This document shows, one piece after another, positions 16,783 through 24,971 of a stretch of 64,000 nucleotides of DNA. The stretch covers positions 62,001 through 126,000 of the forward strand of contig NZ_JARXWB010000018.1 of assembly GCF_029892425.1 (NCBI RefSeq). Reading direction: 5' to 3'. Position 1 is the stretch's first letter. Each line of letters starts with the position of its first letter. This stretch comes from Bradyrhizobium sp. BR13661. Lineage in GTDB: Bacteria; Pseudomonadota; Alphaproteobacteria; Rhizobiales; Xanthobacteraceae. The notes beneath the pieces were generated by a model. It was given only the letters and a program-made list of their open reading frames with translations. It did not search any database and was not told the origin of the DNA. A program made the translations under genes and the position numbers.

Positions 16783-17646
16783 ATGTCCAAGAGCCTGATC
16801 GACCTGATTTCGATCCTCGACCTCGAGCAGCTCGAGGTGAATTTGTTCCGCGGCAACAGCCCGAAGACGAGCTGGCAGCGGGTGTTCGGCGGGCAGGTGA
16901 TCGGCCAGGCGATGGTGGCGGCGTGCCGCACCGTCGAGGGACGGCTGCCGCATTCGCTGCATTGCTATTTCATCCTGCCGGGCGATCCGCAGATCCCGAT
17001 CATCTATCAGGTCGAGCGCCTGCGCGACGGCAAGAGCTATTCGACCCGCCGCGTCACGGCCATTCAGCACGGTAACGCGATCTTCTCGATCATGGTGTCG
17101 TTCCACGCCGAGGAAGAGAGCGCGTTCGATCATCAGGACAAGATGCCTGACGTGCCGCCACCGGAAAAACTCACGGCGGAGGAAGTGGCGAAGCAGCCGA
17201 TGTTCCGCGAGATGCCTGAGTTCATCCGCCGCTACTACGAATCCGATCGGCCGATCGAGCTGCGCCCGGTCGAGCTCAGCCGTTACTTCGGCGAGAAAAT
17301 CGAGGACGGCCGCATCCACGTCTGGATCAAGACGGCGGCGACGTTGCCGGACGATCCGGCGCTGCACATGTGCGCGCTGGCCTACGCCTCGGACTTCTCG
17401 CTGCTCGACGCCATCATGGCGCGTTATGGCCGCACACTGTTCGACAAGCGCATGATGCCGGCGAGCCTCGACCACGCGATGTGGTTTCACCGCCCATTCC
17501 GCGCCGACGAATGGCTGCTCTACGCGCAGGATTCGCCGAGCGCGCAAGGCGGCCGCGGCCTGACCCGCGGCTCGATCTTCAAGCCTGATGGCACGCTTGT
17601 CGCCTCCGTCGCACAGGAAGGTTCCGTGCGCGAGCGGAGGAGCTGA
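16783..17646 (+). CDS. tesB: acyl-CoA thioesterase II
   Basis: A 287-residue double-hotdog thioesterase. FGGQVIGQAMVAA (about residues 33-45) is the family signature; the catalytic Asp is in YASDFSLLD (near 204), with Thr/Ser in GLTRGSIF and Gln in SVAQEG near the C-terminus. It hydrolyses medium- and long-chain acyl-CoAs. Length matches E. coli TesB (286). The start at 16783 is used because the frame's earlier ATG lies inside a repeat. Confidence 0.95.
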   Translation: MSKSLIDLISILDLEQLEVNLFRGNSPKTSWQRVFGGQVIGQAMVAACRTVEGRLPHSLHCYFILPGDPQIPIIYQVERLRDGKSYSTRRVTAIQHGNAIFSIMVSFHAEEESAFDHQDKMPDVPPPEKLTAEEVAKQPMFREMPEFIRRYYESDRPIELRPVELSRYFGEKIEDGRIHVWIKTAATLPDDPALHMCALAYASDFSLLDAIMARYGRTLFDKRMMPASLDHAMWFHRPFRADEWLLYAQDSPSAQGGRGLTRGSIFKPDGTLVASVAQEGSVRERRS

Positions 17647-17650
17647 TCGT

Positions 17651-18535
17651 TCAGAGCGAGCCGCGCGGCGAGAGCACCGTCTGTGACGCCAACCAACGCA
17701 TCTTCCAGCGATACATCCACGGAATCGGGATGATAAAGGAGCTGGCGATCGCGATCACGATCGCGCGCCACAGAAACTCCAGACCGGTGCCAACGAAGGT
17801 GACCTCACGCCGCGTGCCCTGGATGTTGCGGCAGAACCATCGGATCCAGGCCACATAGACCCATGCCCAGCCGATGATGGTGATGATGGAAACGAAGAAC
17901 AGGAGCATCCAACCGGCATAGGCCCATGGGGTGCCGGAGAAGCTCAGCCCGAGCGGTTGACCGTTTGACGCAAGGTTTGCGACAAACCATTTCACGAAGA
18001 GCCAGTAGATGGCGATGTAAGCCAGAGTCGCCACCAGGTTGATCAACTGACTGCCCGTGTACGCCGCTATGGCGAAGAGCACGATGGTGCCAAAAAACCA
18101 GGGCACGATGGTCATCGCGTTGCCCTCGAAGCTGAGGTTTGGTCGTCCGGGCACACGAACGCAGGACACCAGCCACTTCGTGTACCAAACAACCATCCAC
18201 GGCACCGGAATGACCAGGCACGAGACTATCGTCGTCACCAGCGTACGCCAGGTGAAGTCCCAGATTCCGAAATCGATCGACAGCGATCCGCCGGCGGCGC
18301 TACCGGCACCGGTATAGCTACCGCCGCCCATCATCGGCGGGCCCCCGGCGGGAATGATCGGCGGCCCGCCCGAGATCAGACCTGGAATTTCGGCGGCCTT
18401 TTGCCAGCCGGCCATGCCCTCGGACCACACCAGCGTATCCGCGCGCACCACGCCCTGCGCGATCAGGTCGCGGAATTGCCCGTCCGGATAGGGCCCCTGC
18501 TGCTTGCCCTCGGATGCATAGAACCAACTCGCCAT
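17651..18535 (-). CDS. GYF_2-domain multi-pass membrane protein
   Basis: A 294-residue protein. Residues 1-52 are a GYF_2 (DUF4339) domain: WFYASEGKQQGPY, LIAQGVVRADTLVW, GMAGWQKAAEIPGL. A Gly/Pro-rich linker to about residue 85 is followed by a membrane part that resembles DUF898/YjgN proteins. It contains three related blocks (helix, then PW/GW, three residues, W/Y-x2-W): IPVPWMVVWYTKW, IIGWAWVYVAWIRW and IPIPWMYRWKMRW. No function is known. It converges on tesB with only 4 bp between the stops. Confidence 0.78.
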   Translation of the reverse strand: MASWFYASEGKQQGPYPDGQFRDLIAQGVVRADTLVWSEGMAGWQKAAEIPGLISGGPPIIPAGGPPMMGGGSYTGAGSAAGGSLSIDFGIWDFTWRTLVTTIVSCLVIPVPWMVVWYTKWLVSCVRVPGRPNLSFEGNAMTIVPWFFGTIVLFAIAAYTGSQLINLVATLAYIAIYWLFVKWFVANLASNGQPLGLSFSGTPWAYAGWMLLFFVSIITIIGWAWVYVAWIRWFCRNIQGTRREVTFVGTGLEFLWRAIVIAIASSFIIPIPWMYRWKMRWLASQTVLSPRGSL

Positions 18536-18780
18536 GACGCCTCCCCCAAAATACTTATGTACCGCCCGGCCGGCGCGGGTTCACCGCATCCATGCCAAAA
18601 ATGCATTGTGAAGGATGAACGGTTGCCCTGTACAGAGGCGGCCATTCACATGACCGCCCGTGGCCAAATGTTTTTCCGCTTCAATCTGCAAGTTTTTTGT
18701 GCCATTTGCCCGGAAAGATGCCAGATTGACGCAGCGCCGGGGACACACGGCGGGCGCATCCCCGGGGAGCAGGCTGAATC

Positions 18781-19119
18781 ATGAAACTCGTCGTCGCGAT
18801 CATCAAACCCTTCAAGCTCGATGAGGTCCGCCAGGCCCTGACGGCGATCGGCGTCCACGGCATGACCGTGACCGAGGTGAAGGGCTACGGCCGCCAGAAA
18901 GGTCACACTGAGATCTATCGCGGCGCGGAATATGTCGTGAACTTCCTGCCCAAGCTGCGGATCGAGATCGCGGTGGCCTCCGACGTCGCCGAAAAAGCGG
19001 TGGGCGTGATCACCGCGACCGCCCGCACCGGGCAGATCGGCGACGGCAAGATCTTCGTCACGCCGATCGATAACGCGGTGCGGATCCGCACCGGCGAAAC
19101 CGACAGCGACGCTCTCTAA
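18781..19119 (+). CDS. glnK: P-II nitrogen regulatory protein (first copy)
   Basis: A 112-residue P-II protein. The T-loop KGHTEIYRGAEY carries Tyr51, the uridylylation site, and GDGKIFV is the nucleotide-binding B-loop region. It senses glutamine/2-oxoglutarate and blocks AmtB when nitrogen is plentiful. It is followed by an amtB gene 72 bp on, the usual pairing. I see no clear -24/-12 promoter in the 245-bp upstream gap. About three quarters identical to the second copy at 22254. Confidence 0.95.
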   Translation: MKLVVAIIKPFKLDEVRQALTAIGVHGMTVTEVKGYGRQKGHTEIYRGAEYVVNFLPKLRIEIAVASDVAEKAVGVITATARTGQIGDGKIFVTPIDNAVRIRTGETDSDAL

Positions 19120-19191
19120 TTTCGACTTCGTCGATCGCACCGGCAATGACGCCGTAACGTGCGACGCCATCACACTGCCGGGGGAAATAAC

Positions 19192-20493
19192 ATGGCGGGA
19201 CTGTTGCGCCGCGTAGCCGCTATGGCTGCGCCGATCGGATGTGCTTTGGTCATGGCGGCACCGGCGCGCGCCGCGGCTAGCGAGATCAACACCGCCGACA
19301 CCGCCTGGATGATCGTCGCCACCGCGCTGGTGCTGATGATGACGATCCCAGGCCTGGCGCTGTTCTATTCCGGCATGGTGCGAAAGAAGAACGTGCTCGC
19401 AACCATGGCGCAGAGCCTTGCCGCGGTGACGATCATCTCCATCCTCTGGGTCGCGTTCGGCTATTCGCTCTGCTTCGTCGGTGATGGCCCGTGGATCGGT
19501 TCGCTCGACCGCTGGTTCCTCGCCGGCATGACCATGGACAGCGTCAATCCGGCGGCGAAGACGATCCCGGAGGCACTGTTCATGCTCTACCAGATGACGT
19601 TCGCGATCATCACGGTGGCGCTGGTCGCCGGCTCGGTCGCGGACCGGATGCGGTTCTCCGCCTATCTCCTGTTCTCGGTCGCCTGGTTCATCTTCGTCTA
19701 CATCCCGCTGGCGCATTGGGTGTGGGGCGGCGGCTTCCTCAACAGCATGGGCGTGCTGGATTTTGCCGGCGGCCTCGTCGTGCATCTGTCGGCCGGCACC
19801 GGCGGCCTCGTCGCGGCGAAGGTGATGGGGCGCCGTCATGGCTACGGCACCGAAAATCTCTCGCCGTTCGATCTGTCGCTCGCGGTGATGGGCACCGGCC
19901 TGTTGTGGGTCGGCTGGTTCGGCTTCAACGGCGGCTCGGCGGGTGCAGCCAATTCGCGCGCGGTGCTGGCGATCATCGCGACGCATCTGGCGGCCTGCTC
20001 TGGTGCGCTGACCTGGGGCGCGATCGAATGGTCGACGCGGCGCAAGCCGTCCGTGCTCGGCATGATCTCGGGCGCGGTCGCGGGCCTCGGCACCATCACG
20101 CCGGCTTCCGGCTTCGTCGCGCCATGGCACGGCATCGTCATCGGCATTGCCGCCGGCGCCATCTGCTACTGGGCCTGCACCTGGCTGAAGCACCGCTTCA
20201 ACTATGACGATTCGCTCGACGTGTTCGGCGTCCACGGCATCGGCGGATTGACCGGCACGCTGCTCGCCGGCGTGTTCGCGACCAGCGCCATCGGCGGCAC
20301 CGCGGGCCTGCTCGAGGGTCATCCGCAGCAGCTGCTGATCCAGCTCTACGGCGTCGCTGTCACCTTCGTCTGGTCGGCGGGCATCAGCTACATCCTGCTC
20401 AAGCTGGTCGGCCTGTTCGTGCCGTTGCGCGTCTCGCGTGAGCACGAGCTCGAGGGGCTCGACATCTCGCAGCATGGCGAGGCGCTTCAGTAA
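19192..20493 (+). CDS. amtB: ammonium transporter (first copy)
   Basis: A 433-residue ammonium channel with a signal-like N-terminus (VMAAPARAAA) and eleven membrane segments. Family motifs seen: DTAWMIVATALVLMMTIPGLALFYSGMVRKKN region, WVGWFGFNGGSAG, DVFGVHGIGG (second pore His). The first pore His is in VVHLSAGTGGL. The start at 19192 follows GGGGGAAA; an upstream GTG frame is rejected. It is coupled to glnK at 18781. AmtB trimers conduct ammonia and are gated by GlnK. Confidence 0.95.
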   Translation: MAGLLRRVAAMAAPIGCALVMAAPARAAASEINTADTAWMIVATALVLMMTIPGLALFYSGMVRKKNVLATMAQSLAAVTIISILWVAFGYSLCFVGDGPWIGSLDRWFLAGMTMDSVNPAAKTIPEALFMLYQMTFAIITVALVAGSVADRMRFSAYLLFSVAWFIFVYIPLAHWVWGGGFLNSMGVLDFAGGLVVHLSAGTGGLVAAKVMGRRHGYGTENLSPFDLSLAVMGTGLLWVGWFGFNGGSAGAANSRAVLAIIATHLAACSGALTWGAIEWSTRRKPSVLGMISGAVAGLGTITPASGFVAPWHGIVIGIAAGAICYWACTWLKHRFNYDDSLDVFGVHGIGGLTGTLLAGVFATSAIGGTAGLLEGHPQQLLIQLYGVAVTFVWSAGISYILLKLVGLFVPLRVSREHELEGLDISQHGEALQ

Positions 20494-20520
20494 TTGGAGG
20501 CTTGTCAGGAAGGGCTTGCG

Positions 20521-20548
20521 CAACACATAAGTAAATGCTTATGTGTTG
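20521..20548. promoter_or_regulatory. ArsR operator: 11-bp perfect inverted repeat
   Basis: CAACACATAAG (20521-20531) and CTTATGTGTTG (20538-20548) are perfect inverses around TAAATG. The repeat ends two bases before the ATG of the arsR gene at 20551, so a bound dimer would block translation start or the promoter. The ATAAG..CTTAT core is typical of ArsR/SmtB sites. Confidence 0.8.
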
Positions 20549-20550
20549 CC

Positions 20551-20865
20551 ATGATCGAAGCCGACATCTTCAAGGCGCTGGCCGACCCGACCCGCCGCAA
20601 GGTCTTTGAGAAGCTCGCCGGCGGCAGCCTGAACGCGAGCGCCTTGCGCGACGGTTTGGAGATCAGCCAACCCGCAATGTCGCAGCATCTTGCGGTGCTG
20701 CGCGCGGCAGGGCTCGTGCGCGAGCAGCGGCAGGGCCGCTTTGTGAATTACGAAGTCGATCCCGATGGAATCGTCGCCATCGGGGCCTGGCTTGCGCGCT
20801 ACCGCGCCTATTGGCCGAAGCGCATGGACGCACTCGCTGACCTCCTGAAGGATATGGATCAATGA
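20551..20865 (+). CDS. ArsR family transcriptional regulator
   Basis: A 104-residue winged-helix repressor: IFKALADPTRRKVFEKLAGG, then recognition helix ISQPAMSQHLAVLRAAGLV and wing REQRQGRFVNYEV. It has none of the Cys metal sites of ArsR/SmtB metal sensors. In this subtype, an ArsR gene overlaps an SRPBCC gene and controls it. The operator sits at its own start. The start at 20551 is preferred because an upstream frame would run through the operator. Confidence 0.92.
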   Translation: MIEADIFKALADPTRRKVFEKLAGGSLNASALRDGLEISQPAMSQHLAVLRAAGLVREQRQGRFVNYEVDPDGIVAIGAWLARYRAYWPKRMDALADLLKDMDQ

Positions 20866-21215
20866 GCGACGCAGTGAAGCCCGATCGTCCCGACGAAGCT
20901 CTCGTGCTCGAATATGAATTCGACGCGCCGCCGGCAAAGGTCTGGCGCGCTGTGACCATTCCGGAATTGCGCGAGCGCTGGCTGCCGGATTTCGACCTCG
21001 CGAGTGCCGAGCCTGAAACATCGATTCCCGGCGAAGAAGTCCGCTACCGGATGCGCGATTCCGAACCGCCATTTCGCGAAAGCCAGGTCATCTTCAAGAT
21101 CGAGCCGAACGTGTCGGGCGGCACGCGCTTTCGCATCATCCAGCAAGCCTGCGATGTCAGAACGAAGCTGCCGCAGCCGGCTAATACCAACTGCTGCCTG
21201 ATGCTGGCGGCTTAG
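20862..21215 (+). CDS. SRPBCC/AHA1-like protein
   Basis: A 117-residue START/SRPBCC-fold protein (EALVLEYEFDAPPAKVWRAVTIPELRERWLP, partly quoted as EFDAPPAKVWRA). It overlaps the arsR stop by four bases (ATGA), so the two are translationally coupled. Paired ArsR-SRPBCC operons are common, but the ligand is unknown. It is shorter than the usual 140-160 residues; the last 25 residues have no clear match to the fold, so the C-terminus may be degenerate or specialised. Confidence 0.82.
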   Translation: MSDAVKPDRPDEALVLEYEFDAPPAKVWRAVTIPELRERWLPDFDLASAEPETSIPGEEVRYRMRDSEPPFRESQVIFKIEPNVSGGTRFRIIQQACDVRTKLPQPANTNCCLMLAA

Positions 21216-21257
21216 CAGCAAACAGACTTCATCACCTTAAAGACATGGAGGTCGCCG

Positions 21258-21860
21258 ATGCGCGACATGCTTCAGCTCGTCCCTGTGGTCGTCGAACAAT
21301 CCGCCCGCGGCGAGCGATCCTTCGACATCTACTCACGCCTCCTGCGCGAGCGCATCATCTTCCTCAACGGCGAAGTCAACGACGCGATGTCGGGCCTCGT
21401 CTGCGCGCAGCTCTTGTTTCTGGAGGCGGAGAACCCGAACCGGCCGATCAATCTCTACATCAACTCCTATGGCGGCGTGGTCACCTCGGGCCTTGCGATG
21501 TACGACACCATGCAATTCATCAAGGCGCCGGTGCACACGCTGTGCATGGGCACCGCGCGCTCGATGGGCTCGTTCCTGCTGATGGCCGGCGAACCCGGTC
21601 ACCGCGCGGCCCTGCCGAATGCCAGCCTTCACGTCCACCAGCCGCTCGGCGGCTTCCAGGGCCAGGCCTCCGACATCCTGATCCATGCCAACGAGATGCA
21701 GGAAACCAAGCGGCGCATTATCAGGCTCTATGCCAAGCATTGCGGGCGCACCGAGGAGGAGGTCGAACGGACGCTCGACCGCGACCACTTCATGACCGCG
21801 CAGCAAGGGGTCGAATGGGGCCTGATCGACCGGGTGTTCGTGGAGCGCGACGCCGCCTGA
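21258..21860 (+). CDS. ClpP-type protease subunit paralogue
   Basis: A 200-residue ClpP homologue with the full catalytic triad: Ser102 (TARSMGS), His127 (HVHQP) and Asp176 (DRDHF). Two conserved spots differ from housekeeping ClpP: INSPGG reads INSYGG (Tyr71 for Pro), and the nucleophile motif reads GTARSMG for GQAASMG. There is no clpX or other ATPase next to it. It may be a second ClpP that forms mixed or separate rings. Its neighbours are nitrogen genes, which suggests no obvious link. Confidence 0.88.
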   Translation: MRDMLQLVPVVVEQSARGERSFDIYSRLLRERIIFLNGEVNDAMSGLVCAQLLFLEAENPNRPINLYINSYGGVVTSGLAMYDTMQFIKAPVHTLCMGTARSMGSFLLMAGEPGHRAALPNASLHVHQPLGGFQGQASDILIHANEMQETKRRIIRLYAKHCGRTEEEVERTLDRDHFMTAQQGVEWGLIDRVFVERDAA

Positions 21861-22253
21861 TCGTCTCCCCCGGTTGCGACCATCCTGTAAGCACGCCGCG
21901 GGCGCACCCGGTATTTTGCAGCGTAGCGGCGGCGTTGAGCGAGCATTTCCTGTAGCAAAATACCTTTTGACTGCCCGACACATGAGCAACATTGTGTCGG
22001 CAGCCTGTCCTGCCTGCATTTTAATCAGCTATGGTCACGTTTTGAGCGCGACGTAATAGCGCACTGCAGCGCGATACAAGCTGAACGCGAAAACACCCGC
22101 TTTCATAGTCCGTTAGGCAAGCCGCCCGATCTGGCACGGCATTTGATTCTAGGGGGCGTGGCTGTGCCCGCGTAGTGAAACTTCTCCCTCGTGGCGAACC
22201 AGTCGAGAAACGCCCGGCCACGTCCGGACCGGGCCCAAGCGGGGATAGGACCC
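21861..22253. other. 393-bp gap with the second glnK promoter
   Basis: No protein-like frame. The left part (21861-22130) holds nothing I recognise. The right part has a sigma-54-like promoter at 22132-22147 and a long untranslated leader to 22254 with GGGGATAGGA before the start codon. Confidence 0.6.
22132..22147 (+). promoter_or_regulatory. sigma-54 (-24/-12) promoter of the second glnK-amtB operon
   Basis: TGGCACGGCATTTGAT matches TGGCAC-N5-TTGCW with only the -12 C replaced by A. It lies 107 bp upstream of the glnK ATG, in the right direction. RpoN/NtrC control under nitrogen limitation is known for glnK-amtB operons; no clear NtrC site was identified. Confidence 0.65.
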
Positions 22254-22592
22254 ATGAAAATTGTTATGGCGATTATCAAGCCATTCAAGCTGGAAGAAGT
22301 CCGTGACGCCCTGACCGCCATTGGCGTTCACGGTCTCACGGTGACGGAAGTCAAGGGATATGGCCGTCAGAAGGGCCATACGGAAATCTATCGCGGCGCC
22401 GAATATGCCGTGAGCTTCCTGCCCAAGATCAAGATCGAAGTCGCTGTCGCCTCCGAGCAGGTCGACAAGACCATCGACGCCATCACGTCGGCTGCGAAAA
22501 CCGGACAGATCGGCGACGGCAAGATCTTCGTCATCAGCCTCGACCATGCGGTTCGCATCCGCACCGGCGAGGCCGACGCCGCGGCCCTTTGA
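22254..22592 (+). CDS. glnK: P-II nitrogen regulatory protein (second copy)
   Basis: A 112-residue P-II protein with Tyr51 in the T-loop (KGHTEIYRGAEY) and the GQIGDGKIFV segment. Very similar to the copy at 18781 but with AVSFLPKIKIEV in place of VVNFLPKLRIEI. It has a sigma-54-like promoter upstream and is followed 38 bp on by amtB. This copy is the better candidate for strong induction in nitrogen starvation. Confidence 0.96.
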   Translation: MKIVMAIIKPFKLEEVRDALTAIGVHGLTVTEVKGYGRQKGHTEIYRGAEYAVSFLPKIKIEVAVASEQVDKTIDAITSAAKTGQIGDGKIFVISLDHAVRIRTGEADAAAL

Positions 22593-22630
22593 TTTCGCGC
22601 TCAACCAAAATCCAATCAGGAGTAAATGAA

Positions 22631-24079
22631 ATGACGTTTAAGCGTCCCTATGGCGCGGGACTGGCGGCTCTCGCAGTCGGCCTGTTCGCTGCGACCGCAG
22701 CCTACGCCGAGCCAACGGTCAACAAGGGGGATAACGCCTGGATGCTGACATCGACAGTCCTCGTGCTGTTGATGACGATCCCGGGTCTTGCGCTGTTCTA
22801 CGGCGGCCTCGTTCGTTCCAAGAACATGCTCTCGGTCCTGATGCAGGTGTTCTACACCGTCTGCGTCGTCACCGTGATCTGGGCCGTGTACGGCTACAGC
22901 CTCGCCTTCACCGGCGGTTCCGACTTCATCGGCGGCTTCTCCAAGGCCTTCATGATGGGCGTCACCACCGACTCGAAGGCCGCAACCTTCTCGGTCGACG
23001 CCAACATCTCGGAGCTCGTCTATGTGTGCTTCCAGATGACCTTCGCGGCGATCACACCCGCCCTCATCGTCGGCGCCTTCGCCGAGCGCATGAAGTTCGC
23101 GGCCATCGCCCTCTTCATCCCGCTCTGGGTCACGCTGATCTACTTCCCGATCGCGCACATGGTCTGGTACTGGCCCGGCCCGGACGCGATCCAGGACGCT
23201 GCCAAGGCTCTGGCTGCTGCGGGTGATGCGGCGGCGAAGACCGCGGCTCAGGCCAAGCTCGACGAGATCAACGCCGATGCCGGCTGGATCTTCAAGAAGG
23301 GCGCGATCGACTTCGCTGGCGGCACCGTGGTGCACATCAACGCGGGCATCGCAGGCCTCGTCGGCGCTCTCCTGATCGGCAAGCGCGTCGGTTACGGCAA
23401 GGAGCTGATGGCTCCGCACTCGCTGACCATGTCGATGATCGGCGCCTCGCTGCTCTGGGTCGGCTGGTTCGGCTTCAACGCCGGCTCCAACCTCGAAGCC
23501 AACGGCGGCGCAGCCCTCGCCATGACCAACTCCTTCGTCGCCACCGCAGCCGCCGCGCTGTCGTGGATGTTCGCGGAGTGGATCGTGAAGGGTCATCCGT
23601 CGGTGCTCGGCGTCATCTCCGGCGCTGTCGCGGGCCTCGTGGCCGTCACGCCTGCCGCCGGCTTCTCCGGCGTGATGGGTGCGATCGTCCTCGGTCTCGT
23701 GGTCGGCGTGGTCTGCCTGTTCTTCTGCACCGTCGTGAAGAACGCGCTCGGCTACGATGACTCGCTCGACGTGTTCGGCGTGCACTGCATCGGCGGCATC
23801 GTCGGCGCCCTCGGCACCGGCATCCTGGTGAACCCGGCTCTCGGTGGCGCCGGCATCATCGACTACACCGCGATCCCGCCCAAGGTTGCCGATTACGACT
23901 TCGCTGCGCAGATGATCTCGCAGGTCGAAGCCGTATGCACCACGCTGGTGTGGTCGGGCATCGGTTCGGCGATCCTCTACAAGATCGTCGATGTGATCGT
24001 TGGCCTTCGCGCCAATGTCGAGACCGAACGTGAAGGCCTCGACATCACCGAGCACACCGAGCGCGCCTACAACATGTAA
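22631..24079 (+). CDS. amtB: ammonium transporter (second copy)
   Basis: A 482-residue AmtB with a cleavable signal peptide (LFAATAAYA-EPT, near residue 28) and eleven membrane helices. Pore His motifs are VVHINAGIAGL and DVFGVHCIGG; the aromatic gate region is in the usual place. It is about 50 residues longer than the first copy because of an Ala/Lys/Asp-rich insert (AAKALAAAGDAAAKTAAQAK, about residues 190-210) in an extramembrane loop. A strong terminator follows at 24165. Confidence 0.96.
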   Translation: MTFKRPYGAGLAALAVGLFAATAAYAEPTVNKGDNAWMLTSTVLVLLMTIPGLALFYGGLVRSKNMLSVLMQVFYTVCVVTVIWAVYGYSLAFTGGSDFIGGFSKAFMMGVTTDSKAATFSVDANISELVYVCFQMTFAAITPALIVGAFAERMKFAAIALFIPLWVTLIYFPIAHMVWYWPGPDAIQDAAKALAAAGDAAAKTAAQAKLDEINADAGWIFKKGAIDFAGGTVVHINAGIAGLVGALLIGKRVGYGKELMAPHSLTMSMIGASLLWVGWFGFNAGSNLEANGGAALAMTNSFVATAAAALSWMFAEWIVKGHPSVLGVISGAVAGLVAVTPAAGFSGVMGAIVLGLVVGVVCLFFCTVVKNALGYDDSLDVFGVHCIGGIVGALGTGILVNPALGGAGIIDYTAIPPKVADYDFAAQMISQVEAVCTTLVWSGIGSAILYKIVDVIVGLRANVETEREGLDITEHTERAYNM

Positions 24080-24164
24080 CCTCTCCTCCCGGGCGCGATC
24101 TCTCCTCGGGATCGCGTCCACAACTACGGTTTGGGCACATACCCGGCAATGCCCTGACCGTTGA

Positions 24165-24199
24165 GGGGCTCCAGCGCAAGTTGGAGCCCCTTTCTTTTT
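24165..24199 (+). terminator. rho-independent terminator of the second glnK-amtB operon
   Basis: GGGGCTCCA (24165-24173) pairs perfectly with TGGAGCCCC (24182-24190) around an 8-base loop, followed by TTTCTTTTT. It is 86 bp after the amtB stop. Confidence 0.92.
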
Positions 24200-24299
24200 G
24201 GCGGGATTCTTTTTGACTAGCCTGGAAGAAAGAGATTGCCATTCCAGATGGCCGGCGCAGAAATATCGACCACAACGAACAACAACATGGGAGGTCGTC

Positions 24300-24704
24300 A
24301 TGCGTTTGGAAGGCGGATGCTATTGCGGTGAGGTGCGCTACGTGGCCGAAGGCGATCCGATGATGCAGGGCCAATGTCACTGCCGCGAGTGCCAGTACAT
24401 CTCGGGCGGCGCGCCCAACACCTTCATCGCCATGCCGTCGGACGGCTTCACCTACATCACCGGACAACCCAGGCAGTTCGCGCGCAAGGATCTCGAACGC
24501 GCGGTGACGCGCGAGTTCTGCGCTGAATGCGGCACGCATCTCGTCACGAAAATACCCGGCCTGCCCGCCGTCGTGGTCAAGGTCGGCACGCTGGACGAAC
24601 CGGAACAATTCAAGCCGCAGATGGCGATCTACACCTGCGACAAGCAGGAGTTCCACGCGATCCCCGCAGGCATGACGACGTTCGAGAAGCTGCCGGCGTA
24701 TTAG
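24300..24704 (+). CDS. GFA-family zinc protein (glutathione-dependent formaldehyde-activating-like)
   Basis: A 134-residue CENP-V/GFA protein. The zinc ligands appear as CYCGEV (residues 7-9), CHCREC (near 30-35) and FCAECGTH (near 81-88). Family members bind Zn and are linked to glutathione/S-hydroxymethyl-glutathione chemistry, though many have other or unknown roles. GGGAGG lies 6 bases before the ATG at 24300; the open frame to 24198 crosses the terminator region. Confidence 0.88.
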   Translation: MRLEGGCYCGEVRYVAEGDPMMQGQCHCRECQYISGGAPNTFIAMPSDGFTYITGQPRQFARKDLERAVTREFCAECGTHLVTKIPGLPAVVVKVGTLDEPEQFKPQMAIYTCDKQEFHAIPAGMTTFEKLPAY

Positions 24705-24740
24705 GGGATGAGGCTCGACTAGCGCCCCGACGGAGGTGCA

Positions 24741-24766
24741 TTCCCTCCCCCTTGTGGGGGAGGGAA
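24741..24766. repeat. hairpin repeat TTCCCTCCCCC-TTGT-GGGGGAGGGAA
   Basis: A perfect 11-bp inverted repeat around a four-base loop, lying 37 bp after the stop of the GFA gene. The short C/G-rich hairpin is of a kind widely scattered in alphaproteobacterial gaps. No T-run follows, so it is not a classic terminator. Confidence 0.75.
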
Positions 24767-24971
24767 CGGAGAGAGCGCTGCTGTCGGCCGAACCAAATTC
24801 GACTTCACCCCGCCATCCCATTGTTATCCGGCCCTATTTTTCCGGCTCTGGACGGGCCGGCCCGCCGATGGTTAATCGCGTCTTAACCTCGCCCTATCTA
24901 TGGTGAACTGAACCGCTTTCCTGCCGGCGCGCAGCGCGCGACCGGCCGTTCGAAGAGTACTGGCGCCCAGA

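Noticed and set aside
18640..18780. Sigma-54 promoter before the first glnK (for example around TGTGCCATTTGC)
   Set aside because: No GG-N10-GC pair with acceptable flanks was found in this gap.
18646..20526. 626-residue minus-strand open frame opposite glnK and the first amtB
   Set aside because: Antisense to two clear genes and rich in Arg, Asp and His as shadows are.
22616..24301. 561-residue minus-strand open frame opposite the second amtB
   Set aside because: Antisense to a clear AmtB; composition is a G+C-rich frame shadow with no family motifs.
24741..24766. Hairpin as terminator of the GFA gene
   Set aside because: Strong stem but no T-run after it on either strand; kept as a repeat only.
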